Assembly: GCA_900208305.1 (NCBI GenBank)
Contig: OAPG01000038.1
Span: 1 to 26,210 of the forward strand
Source: Melanopsichium pennsylvanicum
Lineage: Eukaryota; Basidiomycota; Ustilaginomycetes; Ustilaginales
Direction of reading: 5' to 3'
Length of the DNA: 26,210 nt
Both the position numbers and the translations under genes were made by a program. Positions 10,611 through 17,625 of the stretch are shown here, one piece after another. Each line of letters opens with the position of its first letter. Within the stretch, counting starts at the first letter, position 1. The notes below the pieces were generated by a model. That model saw nothing but the letters and a program-made list of their open reading frames with translations. It was not told the origin of the DNA and did not search any database.

Positions 10611-10698
10611 GGACAAACCGCTATTGGCGAGGTGTAGGCGATTGCTAATTGTCTGGAATATAAAAAACTTCCTTAGGAGTTCGAATCTCCTTTTGTCC
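10611..10698 (+). tRNA. trnS: tRNA-Ser (anticodon GCU), class II
   Basis: 88 nt. Acceptor GGACAAA/TTTGTCC pairs perfectly. The anticodon loop TTGCTAA holds GCT, with stem GGCGA/TTGTC containing two G·U pairs. A long variable arm (GGAA...TTCC) and T arm AGGAG-TTCGAAT-CTCCT follow. The D arm is odd: only 17 nt lie between position 9 and the anticodon stem, and no normal 4-bp D stem forms without taking bases from the anticodon stem. Confidence 0.85.
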
Positions 10699-10780
10699 GT
10701 GTAATTATATACCTATATATAGGTATACCAAAATTAAGTAAATACGGGATACTTTTTTGACAAGAGCATTTAAAGTACTA

Positions 10781-10903
10781 ATGCCAATGGAGCTGATTGT
10801 AAATAGTATGACATTCTGTAACGATTCTTGTAATTTTGTCGGAGATATTTCGAAAGATATTTTTGCAATTTTTCTAAAAAAGAATATACACAAGCAGTAC
10901 TAA
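10781..10903 (+). CDS. Doubtful 40-aa frame (antisense rival 10705-10893)
   Basis: A 40-codon ATG-TAA frame just upstream of the membrane-frame block and on the same strand. Its peptide (starting MPMELIVNSM, ending KKNIHKQY) has no recognised domain. The opposite strand has an overlapping 62-codon frame (10705-10893) that looks equally plausible, so at most one is likely real. The mirror region on the left arm is 9067-9189 (minus), with the rival frame at 9077-9265 (plus). Confidence 0.2.
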   Translation: MPMELIVNSMTFCNDSCNFVGDISKDIFAIFLKKNIHKQY

Positions 10904-10917
10904 TATGTTAAGTACTT

Positions 10918-11157
10918 ATGTTTGTATTTATTTTTTACAACATTTCTATTGGAGCAAAACATTGTTACAGTATAGGTGGAATTACAGGAACTATAAACAA
11001 AATTACTTATGCTATGCTTAAACTAATTATGTCGCCTATTCCTATTTTTTTTTTGTTTGTTTTTTTTTTAATTCTATATGTAATTTGGATGCTACTTAAT
11101 CTCATCTTTATTGCTGAAGCTGTATATCGTGCAGAGGAAACAATAAAAAATATGTAA
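10918..11157 (+). CDS. Unknown small membrane protein frame A (79 aa)
   Basis: 79 codons from ATG, ending in TAA. It begins with a short hydrophobic stretch, followed by a Gly/Ile/Thr-rich segment (about residues 17-30). A strong membrane segment at about residues 38-65 is followed by an amphipathic, charged tail (AEAVYRAEETIKN). A T-rich low-complexity run (11046-11069) encodes part of the membrane segment. The next frame (11206-11430) is in the same phase, so only one TAA separates the two and they could be pieces of one ancestral gene. No family recognised; it is not atp8, atp9 or any nad gene I know. Confidence 0.45.
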   Translation: MFVFIFYNISIGAKHCYSIGGITGTINKITYAMLKLIMSPIPIFFLFVFFLILYVIWMLLNLIFIAEAVYRAEETIKNM

Positions 11158-11205
11158 ATTAGTTCTAGTTCAACAGGAATAAAAGTACCTAACGAAAAGT
11201 TTTTT

Positions 11206-11430
11206 TTGTTTTTGTTTTTTTATGAGAAAATTTATGAGATGACTAAAGAACTGGCACCACAATCAAATCAGGATACAACAGGTGCTGCGATTGCAGAGGT
11301 GTCAAGTGCTTTTACTAAATATACAGTTTATAATGTACCTGTAGATTATCTAATACCATCTACGATACCATTTCTTATTAATAAGCTATGGTCTTCCTCT
11401 TCACCACGAGGACTAGGATATAAATTTTAG
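11206..11430 (+). CDS. Unknown frame B (74 aa), stop-interrupted
   Basis: Open from the TAA that ends frame A (11155-11157) to TAG at 11428-11430. An ATT at 11158 starts the same open phase, so the true start is unclear; the ATG at 11239 (MTKELAPQSNQ) is an alternative. The first part crosses a T/G low-complexity tract (about 11200-11221). The following peptide is polar to moderately hydrophobic, with TGAAIAEVSSAFTKY and a VDYLIPSTIPFLINKLW segment. Past the TAG the same phase stays sensible (GTALGYTALF, then TGA, then WSAVS and TAA at 11479). This looks like a decayed longer gene, or one needing readthrough. No family recognised. Confidence 0.4.
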   Translation: MFLFFYEKIYEMTKELAPQSNQDTTGAAIAEVSSAFTKYTVYNVPVDYLIPSTIPFLINKLWSSSSPRGLGYKF

Positions 11431-11524
11431 GGTACTGCACTAGGTTATACAGCACTATTTTGATGGTCAGCGGTTTCTTAACCGAAGTGTGATTCTTTAG
11501 GGATACGGCTCGCTATATTAATAA

Positions 11525-11946
11525 CAAATTTATACTACAGAGCCATATATATATACTAACAGTGCTAACAAGCTGATTACACCTAAGCCAGATATCAATA
11601 CAGATAATAATACTGATAACAGTAACAATAGTAATACCAGTTACAGTATCCACTCTCCTCTAGAAGATTCAACTAGTTTTCTAGATTCTATTTATTCGTT
11701 TCTGCTAAATTGGATGGAATCGAATGACAGTAATCGACTACCATCTAATAGAGATGTAGATGTACTTGATTTCTTTTGCGCTTGCGCGCGGCTTTCTTTT
11801 TTACGATTCTAAATTTTGTAGTTTATATTATAGCAACAGCAGGATTATATTTTCTAATTTGTAGTTTTATGCTATATTCTTAAAATTATTTTAGTAAAAT
11901 TAGTACATCATCGGTAAGTGAACTAAAAGAGAGTGAAGCTAATTAA
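11525..11946 (+). pseudogene. Unknown frame C, broken by a GC-rich insert
   Basis: From 11525 a 95-codon frame without a clear ATG runs to TAA at 11810. It encodes a hydrophilic Asn/Thr/Ser/Asp-rich stretch, then segments such as DSTSFLDSIYSFLLNWMESN and a terminus distorted by the GC-rich element at 11777-11791. Directly after the element another phase (about 11793-11883) encodes a clear membrane segment (TILNFVVYIIATAGLYFLI). After a TAA at 11881 the same phase continues to 11946 with a polar Ser/Glu-rich tail. I infer one ancestral protein broken by the insertion and a later stop. No family recognised. Mirror copy at 8024-8445 (minus). Confidence 0.35.
11777..11791. repeat. GC-rich family-1 element inside frame C
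   Basis: TGCGCTTGCGCGCGG, the reverse orientation of the family-1 consensus. It lies exactly where frame C changes phase. Mirror copy at 8179-8193. Confidence 0.85.
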
Positions 11947-11967
11947 TCAGAATATAGTTAATGGCTA

Positions 11968-12153
11968 ATGCTAAATCTTATTTCAATTAACAAAGTAGTT
12001 CTTATTTTTCTGTTTATTGTTCTCCTAGTATCTAGTCTATGTCTTTACATTTATTACCCTATTTTTTCTGATATTGCTAACGAGTTTAATAATGCACTAA
12101 AAGCGCTATACAATCTTTTCTACAGATGCTTGTGTTCGATATGTTATTGTTAA
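11968..12153 (+). CDS. Unknown frame D, probably frameshifted (61 aa)
   Basis: 61 codons from ATG. An N-terminal membrane segment (about residues 8-30, KVVLIFLFIVLLVSSLCLYI) is followed by a soluble segment (DIANEFNNALKAL). At the CTTTTC run around 12115-12120 a shift of one base moves into another phase that stays open to TAA at 12185. That phase reads STDACVRYVIVNNPVQIYQKG, which looks more protein-like than the annotated Cys-rich end. The gene is therefore probably about 72 codons with a frameshift, or decayed. Family not recognised. Confidence 0.35.
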   Translation: MLNLISINKVVLIFLFIVLLVSSLCLYIYYPIFSDIANEFNNALKALYNLFYRCLCSICYC

Positions 12154-12282
12154 TAATCCTGTACAAATTTACCAAAAAGGGATTTAAAATCGTACTACTA
12201 TGTTTTATTGGTATTTATCGAGTATATTTTACTTATCCGCCCACTAAAATAGAATACGCGCACGTCCGCTATTGGACTATTT

Positions 12283-12570
12283 GTGAAAAAGTCAAGTGGT
12301 TTTATTATAAACCTAGTCCTAATCGGTGATCTTTCTACAGGAATTATTATAAATATTGAAATGTTTAACGCATATAATACTGTTGTTAAACTAGTATTTT
12401 ATTCTCTACTTATTCTAGTAATTTCATTTGCAATTCAATCTATTCTTAGTTATTTTACTAAAGGACAGTTTATCTTCAGTAAACAGGTCGGTATTTGTAT
12501 TTGTATTTGTATTTGTATTTGTATTTGTATTTGTATTTGTATTTGTATTTGTATTTGTATTTGTACATAA
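12283..12570 (+). CDS. Unknown frame E with hexanucleotide tail (95 aa)
   Basis: A GTG-initiated 95-codon frame. The phase is open a little further upstream (SAIGLFVKK), so the true start is uncertain. Residues 6-60 contain two hydrophobic stretches (FIINLVLIGDLSTGIIINI and VVKLVFYSLLILVISFAI) and then a polar QSILSYFTKGQFIFSK segment. The last 30 or so codons are only the GTATTT microsatellite (12491-12564), read as alternating Ile-Cys. A different phase after the repeat (to 12751) is again protein-like. The repeat has probably expanded inside a former coding sequence and cut it. No family recognised. Confidence 0.35.
   Translation: MKKSSGFIINLVLIGDLSTGIIINIEMFNAYNTVVKLVFYSLLILVISFAIQSILSYFTKGQFIFSKQVGICICICICICICICICICICICICT
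12491..12564. repeat. (GTATTT)n microsatellite
   Basis: About 12 perfect hexanucleotide units within unknown frame E. It has the same number of units as the mirror copy, so the two arms agree even at this unstable tract. Confidence 0.97.
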
Positions 12571-13261
12571 AATACCACAAATTATATTGATAAACAAAAA
12601 TATCAACAATGATAATAGCTATAAATTTATGTACTATAATATTTTTTTAATAATAATTAAAATCATTTCATCAATGGCGGTGTATTTTAAGGTATTCTAT
12701 TCCTTTTTACACACTATATACCAGGAGATGAATACTATCTTTGTTCCTTAATTATTTATCAAACTTTAATTTACCCCCTTAAGAAATAAAATAGAATATT
12801 TTAATTGGCGCCTACTTTTTTTAAGAAGGGGAAAAAAGAAAAGGATTTCAAACATCTTTTCCGGAGCTTATCTTATAAAATTTCACATACAATTCTAATT
12901 ATCCTATTCATAATTTGTACCATGTATTAGGAATTTTAAAAGAATTTACCGTTCATATAATTACTAGTTTTATTACTAGATATATGTATTTCTCTTCTCA
13001 TTTTTTATAATAGCGAGTTATAAAGGGATACAAGATATTTTCATATTGAATAGAAGGCATAGTATAGTTATTTAGTGTACTACCTTTGCACTACTTTTTA
13101 ATTTAGTAGTAAAAAAAGAGTTCTTTTTTATATAAGTTCGAGTGAATATTCTATTTTTGTGTTTACTATTACTATAAAAAATAGACTATTTTATTGACAC
13201 ATTATAGTTTCTTTATATTATTCTATTTTATTTACTATATAGGTATAGTCTTATGAAATTT
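12571..13261. other. Intergenic, no recognised gene
   Basis: The phase after the microsatellite remains open to 12751 (VHKIPQIILINKN..., ending EMNTIFVP) and may be the tail of frame E. After that come AT-rich DNA, a GC-rich family-3 type element near 12785-12812, and nothing recognisable up to tRNA-Ala. Confidence 0.6.
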
Positions 13262-13334
13262 GGGGAGATATTACAATTGGTTAGTATACTTCCTTTGCAA
13301 GGATGCTGATGCAGGTTCGAGTCCTGTTCTCTCC
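13262..13334 (+). tRNA. trnA: tRNA-Ala (anticodon UGC)
   Basis: 73 nt. Acceptor GGGGAGA/TCTCTCC with one G·U pair. D arm TTAC...GTAT has 3 of 4 pairs. Anticodon stem CTTCC/GGATG has one T·T mismatch around loop TTTGCAA (anticodon TGC). T arm GCAGG-TTCGAGT-CCTGT. Confidence 0.93.
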
Positions 13335-13481
13335 AAAAATATCTATTATTAAAAGTACTAAAAAATGCGTAGCATTTTTAACCCTTTTTCTGGTTCATAT
13401 AAATTACAATATTCTATAAGTACGGTCCTTATATAATTTACTTGTATATTACAATAATATACTAATATATAAAATATATAA

Positions 13482-13552
13482 GCCTCAATAGCTTAGATGG
13501 TAGAGCATAGAACTGAAGCTTCTAACGGATTGGTTCGATTCCAGTTTGAGGC
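13482..13552 (+). tRNA. trnF: tRNA-Phe (anticodon GAA)
   Basis: 71 nt. Acceptor GCCTCAA/TTGAGGC, D stem GCTT/GAGC, anticodon stem TAGAA/TTCTA with loop CTGAAGC (anticodon GAA), T arm ATTGG-TTCGATT-CCAGT. It follows tRNA-Ala by about 147 bp on the same strand. Confidence 0.96.
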
Positions 13553-13940
13553 ATAAAAAGTATAGAGTTGAGTAGTAATTAATAAAAAGTTTAGTTAAAT
13601 TAAATTCTAGTTAAAAATAATGAATATATTAATATATATACTGGTAATAAAAATCGAATATTTTAATAGAGCAAAATGTTTTTATATAATAAAACATAAA
13701 CATTTTAGATAGTCCTCGATAAACGAAGTGGAACACTCCTTTCTCTTTCTTGTTATTTCATTTTAGTATATTTGCATGTTAATCATATTAAAAAAAGAGT
13801 ATTAATATATTTAATATAACGACCAACAATGTAACCAGATTGTTTATATATATAGGTATATGAATAAGTAATAGGGGCCCACCCCAAAAAAGTAAAGTTT
13901 CGTTTTTTTTCTATCTTTATAACCCCATTATGTTAAATAA
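13553..13940. other. Intergenic, no gene seen
   Basis: AT-rich DNA between tRNA-Phe and tRNA-Tyr with short palindromic AT tracts and a GGGGCCCACCCC stretch near 13875. No open frame of note. Confidence 0.7.
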
Positions 13941-14023
13941 TGCAGATATGCTCTATTGGTTGGGGCGGTGCTCTGTAAAAGCATTGGCTGTATGCCGTGG
14001 TGAGTTCGAATCTCACATCTGCA
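13941..14023 (+). tRNA. trnY: tRNA-Tyr (anticodon GUA), long variable arm
   Basis: 83 nt. Acceptor TGCAGAT/ATCTGCA is perfect. D stem GCTC/GGGC, anticodon stem GTGCT/AGCAT with loop CTGTAAA (anticodon GTA), variable-arm hairpin GGC...GCC, T arm GTGAG-TTCGAAT-CTCAC. The class II variable arm is typical of bacterial and many fungal mitochondrial tRNA-Tyr. Confidence 0.96.
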
Positions 14024-14595
14024 AAAAGAAAAAGTTTATTTTCTAATAGATAGCTGTGTTTACACTACGTTAAATAGATATTTATTTAACTTTTATGCCG
14101 TGCCTATAAAATAGAATCTATCTTTTTTTTTATAAATAGGATATCTAATAGAGGTAAAATAGAATATTTTCTTTCTTTTTTCTAGAATTTTCTCGTAGGA
14201 AAAAAGAAGAAAAAAGGAATGCGCTAATAAAAAGAAATAAATTTTTATGTGGTGGCGCTGCGCTGGCGCGACAAGATAATATACTATAAAATCTAAAATG
14301 TAGGACTCTCTTCTTATATGCTGCTAAGAAAATATCGTAGATATTTTATGCCGGATATTTAAGTAGCCATGTGTTTTGTGTTTAGTGTTTTCATGGTTAA
14401 TTATGAATATCTATTATAATTAGTTGTCAAATTAAACTTATTTATAATAAAACGCCCGAAGGATGTTTATTGTATGCAGATATAAAATAACAGTATTAAA
14501 TCTCTTCTTTTTTTTTTCTCCGTAAAAAATAGCCGCTAACAAAAAAGAAGGCGTAGGCGAAGATTTTAGTCAAAATAAAATGGATTTGTGTGTAC
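14024..14595. other. Intergenic with GC-rich mini-elements
   Basis: No gene. It holds a family-3 type element near 14092-14120, a family-1 related GC cluster GGCGCTGCGCTGGCGCG (14254-14270), and a family-2 element at 14545-14567 (GGCGTAGGCGAAGATTTT), all embedded in AT-rich DNA. Confidence 0.7.
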
Positions 14596-14680
14596 GGACG
14601 CGGGGAGATTCGAACTCCCGGTTCTCGGTAAGAACTCCTAGACTCAAGCCAGGTACATTAAACCACTCTGTCACACGTCC
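14596..14680 (-). tRNA. trnS: tRNA-Ser (anticodon UGA), class II
   Basis: 85 nt on the minus strand, opposite to its neighbours. Acceptor GGACGTG/CGCGTCC (one G·U), anticodon stem CCTGG/CTAGG with loop CTTGAGT (anticodon TGA), long variable stem GTTCT/AGAAC, T arm GGGAG-TTCGAAT-CTCCC. A family-1 GC element lies 13 bp from its 5' end. Confidence 0.95.
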
Positions 14681-15788
14681 TTTCAATTAATTTTTCGCTT
14701 GCGCGCGGATTTATTTCATATATAGAATAAACATTTTCGTAGCGTTTACTTTTTATGCTGGCGTTAATAAAAAATAGACTGAAAGAAACTATTTTTGTTA
14801 TTTCACTATGATATATAAATATATCTCCTATATATATAATTATTTATATAGGAATCGGTAAGCGTAATTTTAAAAAGAAAACATACCGGTCTTTTTTTGT
14901 GTTTTCGTATTCTAATTTTCTTGCCTTATTAAGTAATCAAAATTTTATTATCTAGGAATATAATAAATAAATACCAGCTATTATATAGTAAAATTAACGG
15001 AGAAGACATCTATAAATTTTCATTTTATGCTAACTTATTTAGGGATCGGACCTATGCATTAATTTGTATTAAAAGATCTACTATAATTAATTTCATTTTA
15101 TATATATAAATATTTATATATATAATTAGTATTGTAATAGTACCGGTCCTTTAAAATGCGTTCGAAAAAGAAAAAGTTTCTTTTATATCTGAAGAAAGTA
15201 GGTGTGCTGCAGTTATAAAAATCTGATATTATAGTAGTGTCCTCTATTTGTATATATACTCTTACTAATCTTACTAGATTTTGAATAATACAAATACTAT
15301 GGCCTATTCAATTTCAATTAAACAAGCGTCAACAGATAAAATTTATAAGGTATGCGAAAAATGTAAATACAATTTTATAACGATGTAATATTGTAATTAT
15401 TAAATTGTTTGAAGTAAACATTTAATATATACATAAGAAATTTTCATTGAATTACTAACTTTAGTACGTTGCGTCTATAAATATAATATGTATAGTCTAT
15501 ATATATTATATAGTAATTTAAAGGTATATTATTGATATATGAAAAAGAATTCTTTTAATATAGATATATAACCTATATAGATTTATATATGTAGAAAATA
15601 TATCGCACAATAAAAATCTATGATTTTTATAGGGCGTATTACTTATAATCCTATTTAATCGGCCGGGCCTATAAAATAGGTAATGAGAGCATTAACGCTG
15701 TAATCAAAAAGGAATATAAAGATTATAAATAATATGACCGCGCGCAAGCGCAAAATTAACATCCTTTTATAATATATACAAATTAACA
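14681..15788. other. 1.1-kb gene-free stretch upstream of cox3
   Basis: No recognised gene. It is very AT-rich, with many TATATA palindromes (for example 15103-15124) and isolated ACCGGT islands (near 14885 and 15143). A family-1 GC element lies at each end (14694-14708 and 15738-15752), the second within 40 bp of the cox3 start. A 29-codon frame at 15299-15388 with a CxxC pair is the only frame of mild interest. The region may hold promoter or processing signals for cox3, but no known motif is assigned. Confidence 0.6.
15738..15752. repeat. GC-rich family-1 element in the cox3 leader
   Basis: CCGCGCGCAAGCGCA, 37 bp before the cox3 ATG. Its self-complementary GCGC blocks could form a hairpin in the mRNA leader. 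Mirror copy at 4218-4232. Confidence 0.85.
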
Positions 15789-16625
15789 ATGAACACACAA
15801 AACACAACACTATCACGAACACAATTTCAATTTCAGCCATTCCATCTAGTTACACCTAGTCCATGGCCACTACTAACATCATTTGGACTTCTAATTCCAA
15901 CTTCAGCAGCAGTAATGTACTTTAACGGTTACGCTAACCCTCTTGGAGGTTCAGGAGCTCTACTAGTTGGAATCGGGCTAGCAACAACAGTTGCAGCTAT
16001 GACTCTATGGTTCCGAGATGTAGTAGCAGAAGGAACATTCCTTGGAGATCATACAATCCTAGTACAAAAAGGAATTACTATGGGTGTTGCTCTATTTATT
16101 ATCTCAGAGGTATTCTTCTTTATCTCAGTGTTCTGGGCATTCTTCCACTCAAGTCTATCACCAACAGTAGAACTAGGAGCTCAATGGCCACCAGTTGGTA
16201 TCGCTACAATTAATGCATTCGAGCTACCACTACTAAATACTATTCTACTACTATCATCAGGAGCTACTGTTACATATGCACACCACTCTGTAATTGAAGG
16301 TAACCGACGAGGTGCTATCCTAGGAACACTAATGACACTAATCTTTGCTGTTCTATTTACAATCTGTCAAGGTATCGAGTATGTAAATGCTGGATTTACA
16401 ATTGCTGATGGTGTATTTGGATCAACATTCTTCTTTTCAACTGGATTCCATGGTGTACATGTAATTATTGGTACTGCCTTTATCGCAGTAGCATTCTTCC
16501 GAATGCTAAGTTACCATCTAACAGACCACCACCACCTAGGATTTGAAGCATCAATCCTATACTGGCACTTTGTTGATGTTGTTTGGCTATTCCTATTCAT
16601 CTCAGTATACTGGTGGGGAAGCTAA
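15789..16625 (+). CDS. cox3: Cytochrome c oxidase subunit 3
   Basis: Full-length 278-aa COX3, a core subunit of respiratory complex IV in the inner mitochondrial membrane. It stabilises the catalytic COX1-COX2 core and has no redox centre itself. The usual landmarks are in order: hydrophobic N-terminus (QPFHLVTPSPWPLLTSF, residues 16-32), EVFFFISVFWAFFHSSL (107-123), YAHHSVIEGNRRGA (163-176), STGFHGVHVIIG (217-228), DHHHLGFEA (246-254) and WHFVDVVWLFLF (259-270). Length matches other fungal COX3. The ATG gives the expected N-terminus and the stop is TAA. No intron, and Trp is always TGG. A GC-rich element lies 37 bp upstream. tRNA-Ile follows 290 bp downstream on the same strand. Confidence 0.99.
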   Translation: MNTQNTTLSRTQFQFQPFHLVTPSPWPLLTSFGLLIPTSAAVMYFNGYANPLGGSGALLVGIGLATTVAAMTLWFRDVVAEGTFLGDHTILVQKGITMGVALFIISEVFFFISVFWAFFHSSLSPTVELGAQWPPVGIATINAFELPLLNTILLLSSGATVTYAHHSVIEGNRRGAILGTLMTLIFAVLFTICQGIEYVNAGFTIADGVFGSTFFFSTGFHGVHVIIGTAFIAVAFFRMLSYHLTDHHHLGFEASILYWHFVDVVWLFLFISVYWWGS

Positions 16626-16915
16626 TATAGAGAAATCTACGGTGAATCGAATCGAATATTTGTCCCCCCTACTAAAATATGTGATTGCGCCTATAAAAAA
16701 TAGAATATGAATATGAATATGAATATGAATATTTTTGCCGAATGTTCGGTCAACTAAATTTAACTAGTTAAATGCGCCAATAAAAATAGAAGATTTTATA
16801 GGTGCGGGAAAGATTTTTATAACTATAAATCGCGGGAAAGGACATCTAATACGAAAAATGAATATTTATAATAGTGCTAGATACTTTTATTATATAAGAA
16901 TAGAAAATACTTAAA
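16626..16915. other. cox3-trnI intergenic with mini-repeats
   Basis: Holds the C6 run (16664-16669) that differs by one base from the left arm, a short (GAATAT)n repeat at about 16703-16733, and a palindromic family-3 element at 16773-16807 (GCGCC...GGTGCGGG ends around an ATAAAA/TTTTAT core). No gene. Mirror: 3056-3344. Confidence 0.75.
16773..16807. repeat. Family-3 palindromic mini-element
   Basis: Starts GCGCCAATAAAA and ends TTTTATAGGTGCGGG, so the ends are inverted repeats that fold into a hairpin. Related copies or fragments lie near 14092, 16687, 24211-24285 and 12785. Mirror copy at about 3164-3198. Confidence 0.7.
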
Positions 16916-16986
16916 TTGTCCTTAATTCAACGGTTAGAATGTGTTTCCGATAAAGACATTATAGAGGTTCGATTCCTCTAGGACAA
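16916..16986 (+). tRNA. trnI: tRNA-Ile (anticodon GAU)
   Basis: 71 nt. Acceptor TTGTCCT/AGGACAA, D stem ATTC/GAAT, anticodon stem TGTTT/AGACA with loop CCGATAA (anticodon GAT), T arm AGAGG-TTCGATT-CCTCT. It lies between cox3 and cob on the same strand and could serve as an RNA-processing mark between the two messages. Confidence 0.96.
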
Positions 16987-17625
16987 AATACAAATTAAAG
17001 GAGCCTGTTTAAATTTCTTCTAATAAAAAAAGGATAAAAAAGAAAGCCGTAGGCGAATATTTTAAAATAAAATAAAAGAAAATAAAATATAGTCCGCGGC
17101 CTCTTATTAACTTAACTATAAAAAAAGAAAAAGAACAGAACTGAACTGAACAGAACTGTAATAATAAAAAATGCTTAACATAATTATCATTATTTTACTT
17201 TTATATAAGTGTAAAAAATGAAATTCATTTTGTTTTTTAATTGAATGATTTATATAGGTGTTGAGATAATTGAATCTTATCAATGATATAAGCCTTAAAA
17301 ATAGTAATTTATATAAGAGCTATAAAATATTCTATTCTAAAAAATAGAATGACTAAAATTAGTGGAAATAGTAATATACCATAGAGTCGTGTATATTTAC
17401 AGAACAGTATGGATAAAAATTCATAGAATATAATAGAAGTGTTCTACTTCTTTATCTATTCTAAATTAAAAATATTGAATATCTTAGTAAGATATAGTAC
17501 ATTAAAAGAAAGGATAAGTAAATAACAATAAGATGGAATAGAAAAATCCTTATCATAATATAAATAAAATAGGATAAAAATATTTTAACTATATTAAATG
17601 AAAGGTAAAAAAAAGAAAAAAGTTA
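16987..17625. other. trnI-cob intergenic
   Basis: 639 bp with no gene. A family-2 GC element (AGCCGTAGGCGAATATTTT, about 17044-17062) lies near the left end. A short GAACAGAACTGAACTGAAC repeat (about 17141-17158) and many AATAGAAT-type AT repeats follow. A purine-rich tract directly precedes the cob ATG. Confidence 0.7.

Noticed and set aside
11428..11481. UAG read as leucine and UGA read as tryptophan (as in some chytrid mitochondria)
   Set aside because: Frame B would extend if both were recoded, but cob, cox3 and the intact intron frames never use UAG or UGA internally, one intron frame ends in TGA, and a TAA follows anyway.
12424..12609. Asn-Thr repeat frame on the minus strand (mirror 7361-7546)
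   Set aside because: It is produced by the hexanucleotide microsatellite read in the other direction.
16007..16213. 68-codon frame within cox3
   Set aside because: It is in an alternative phase of cox3, which is full-length and clearly conserved.
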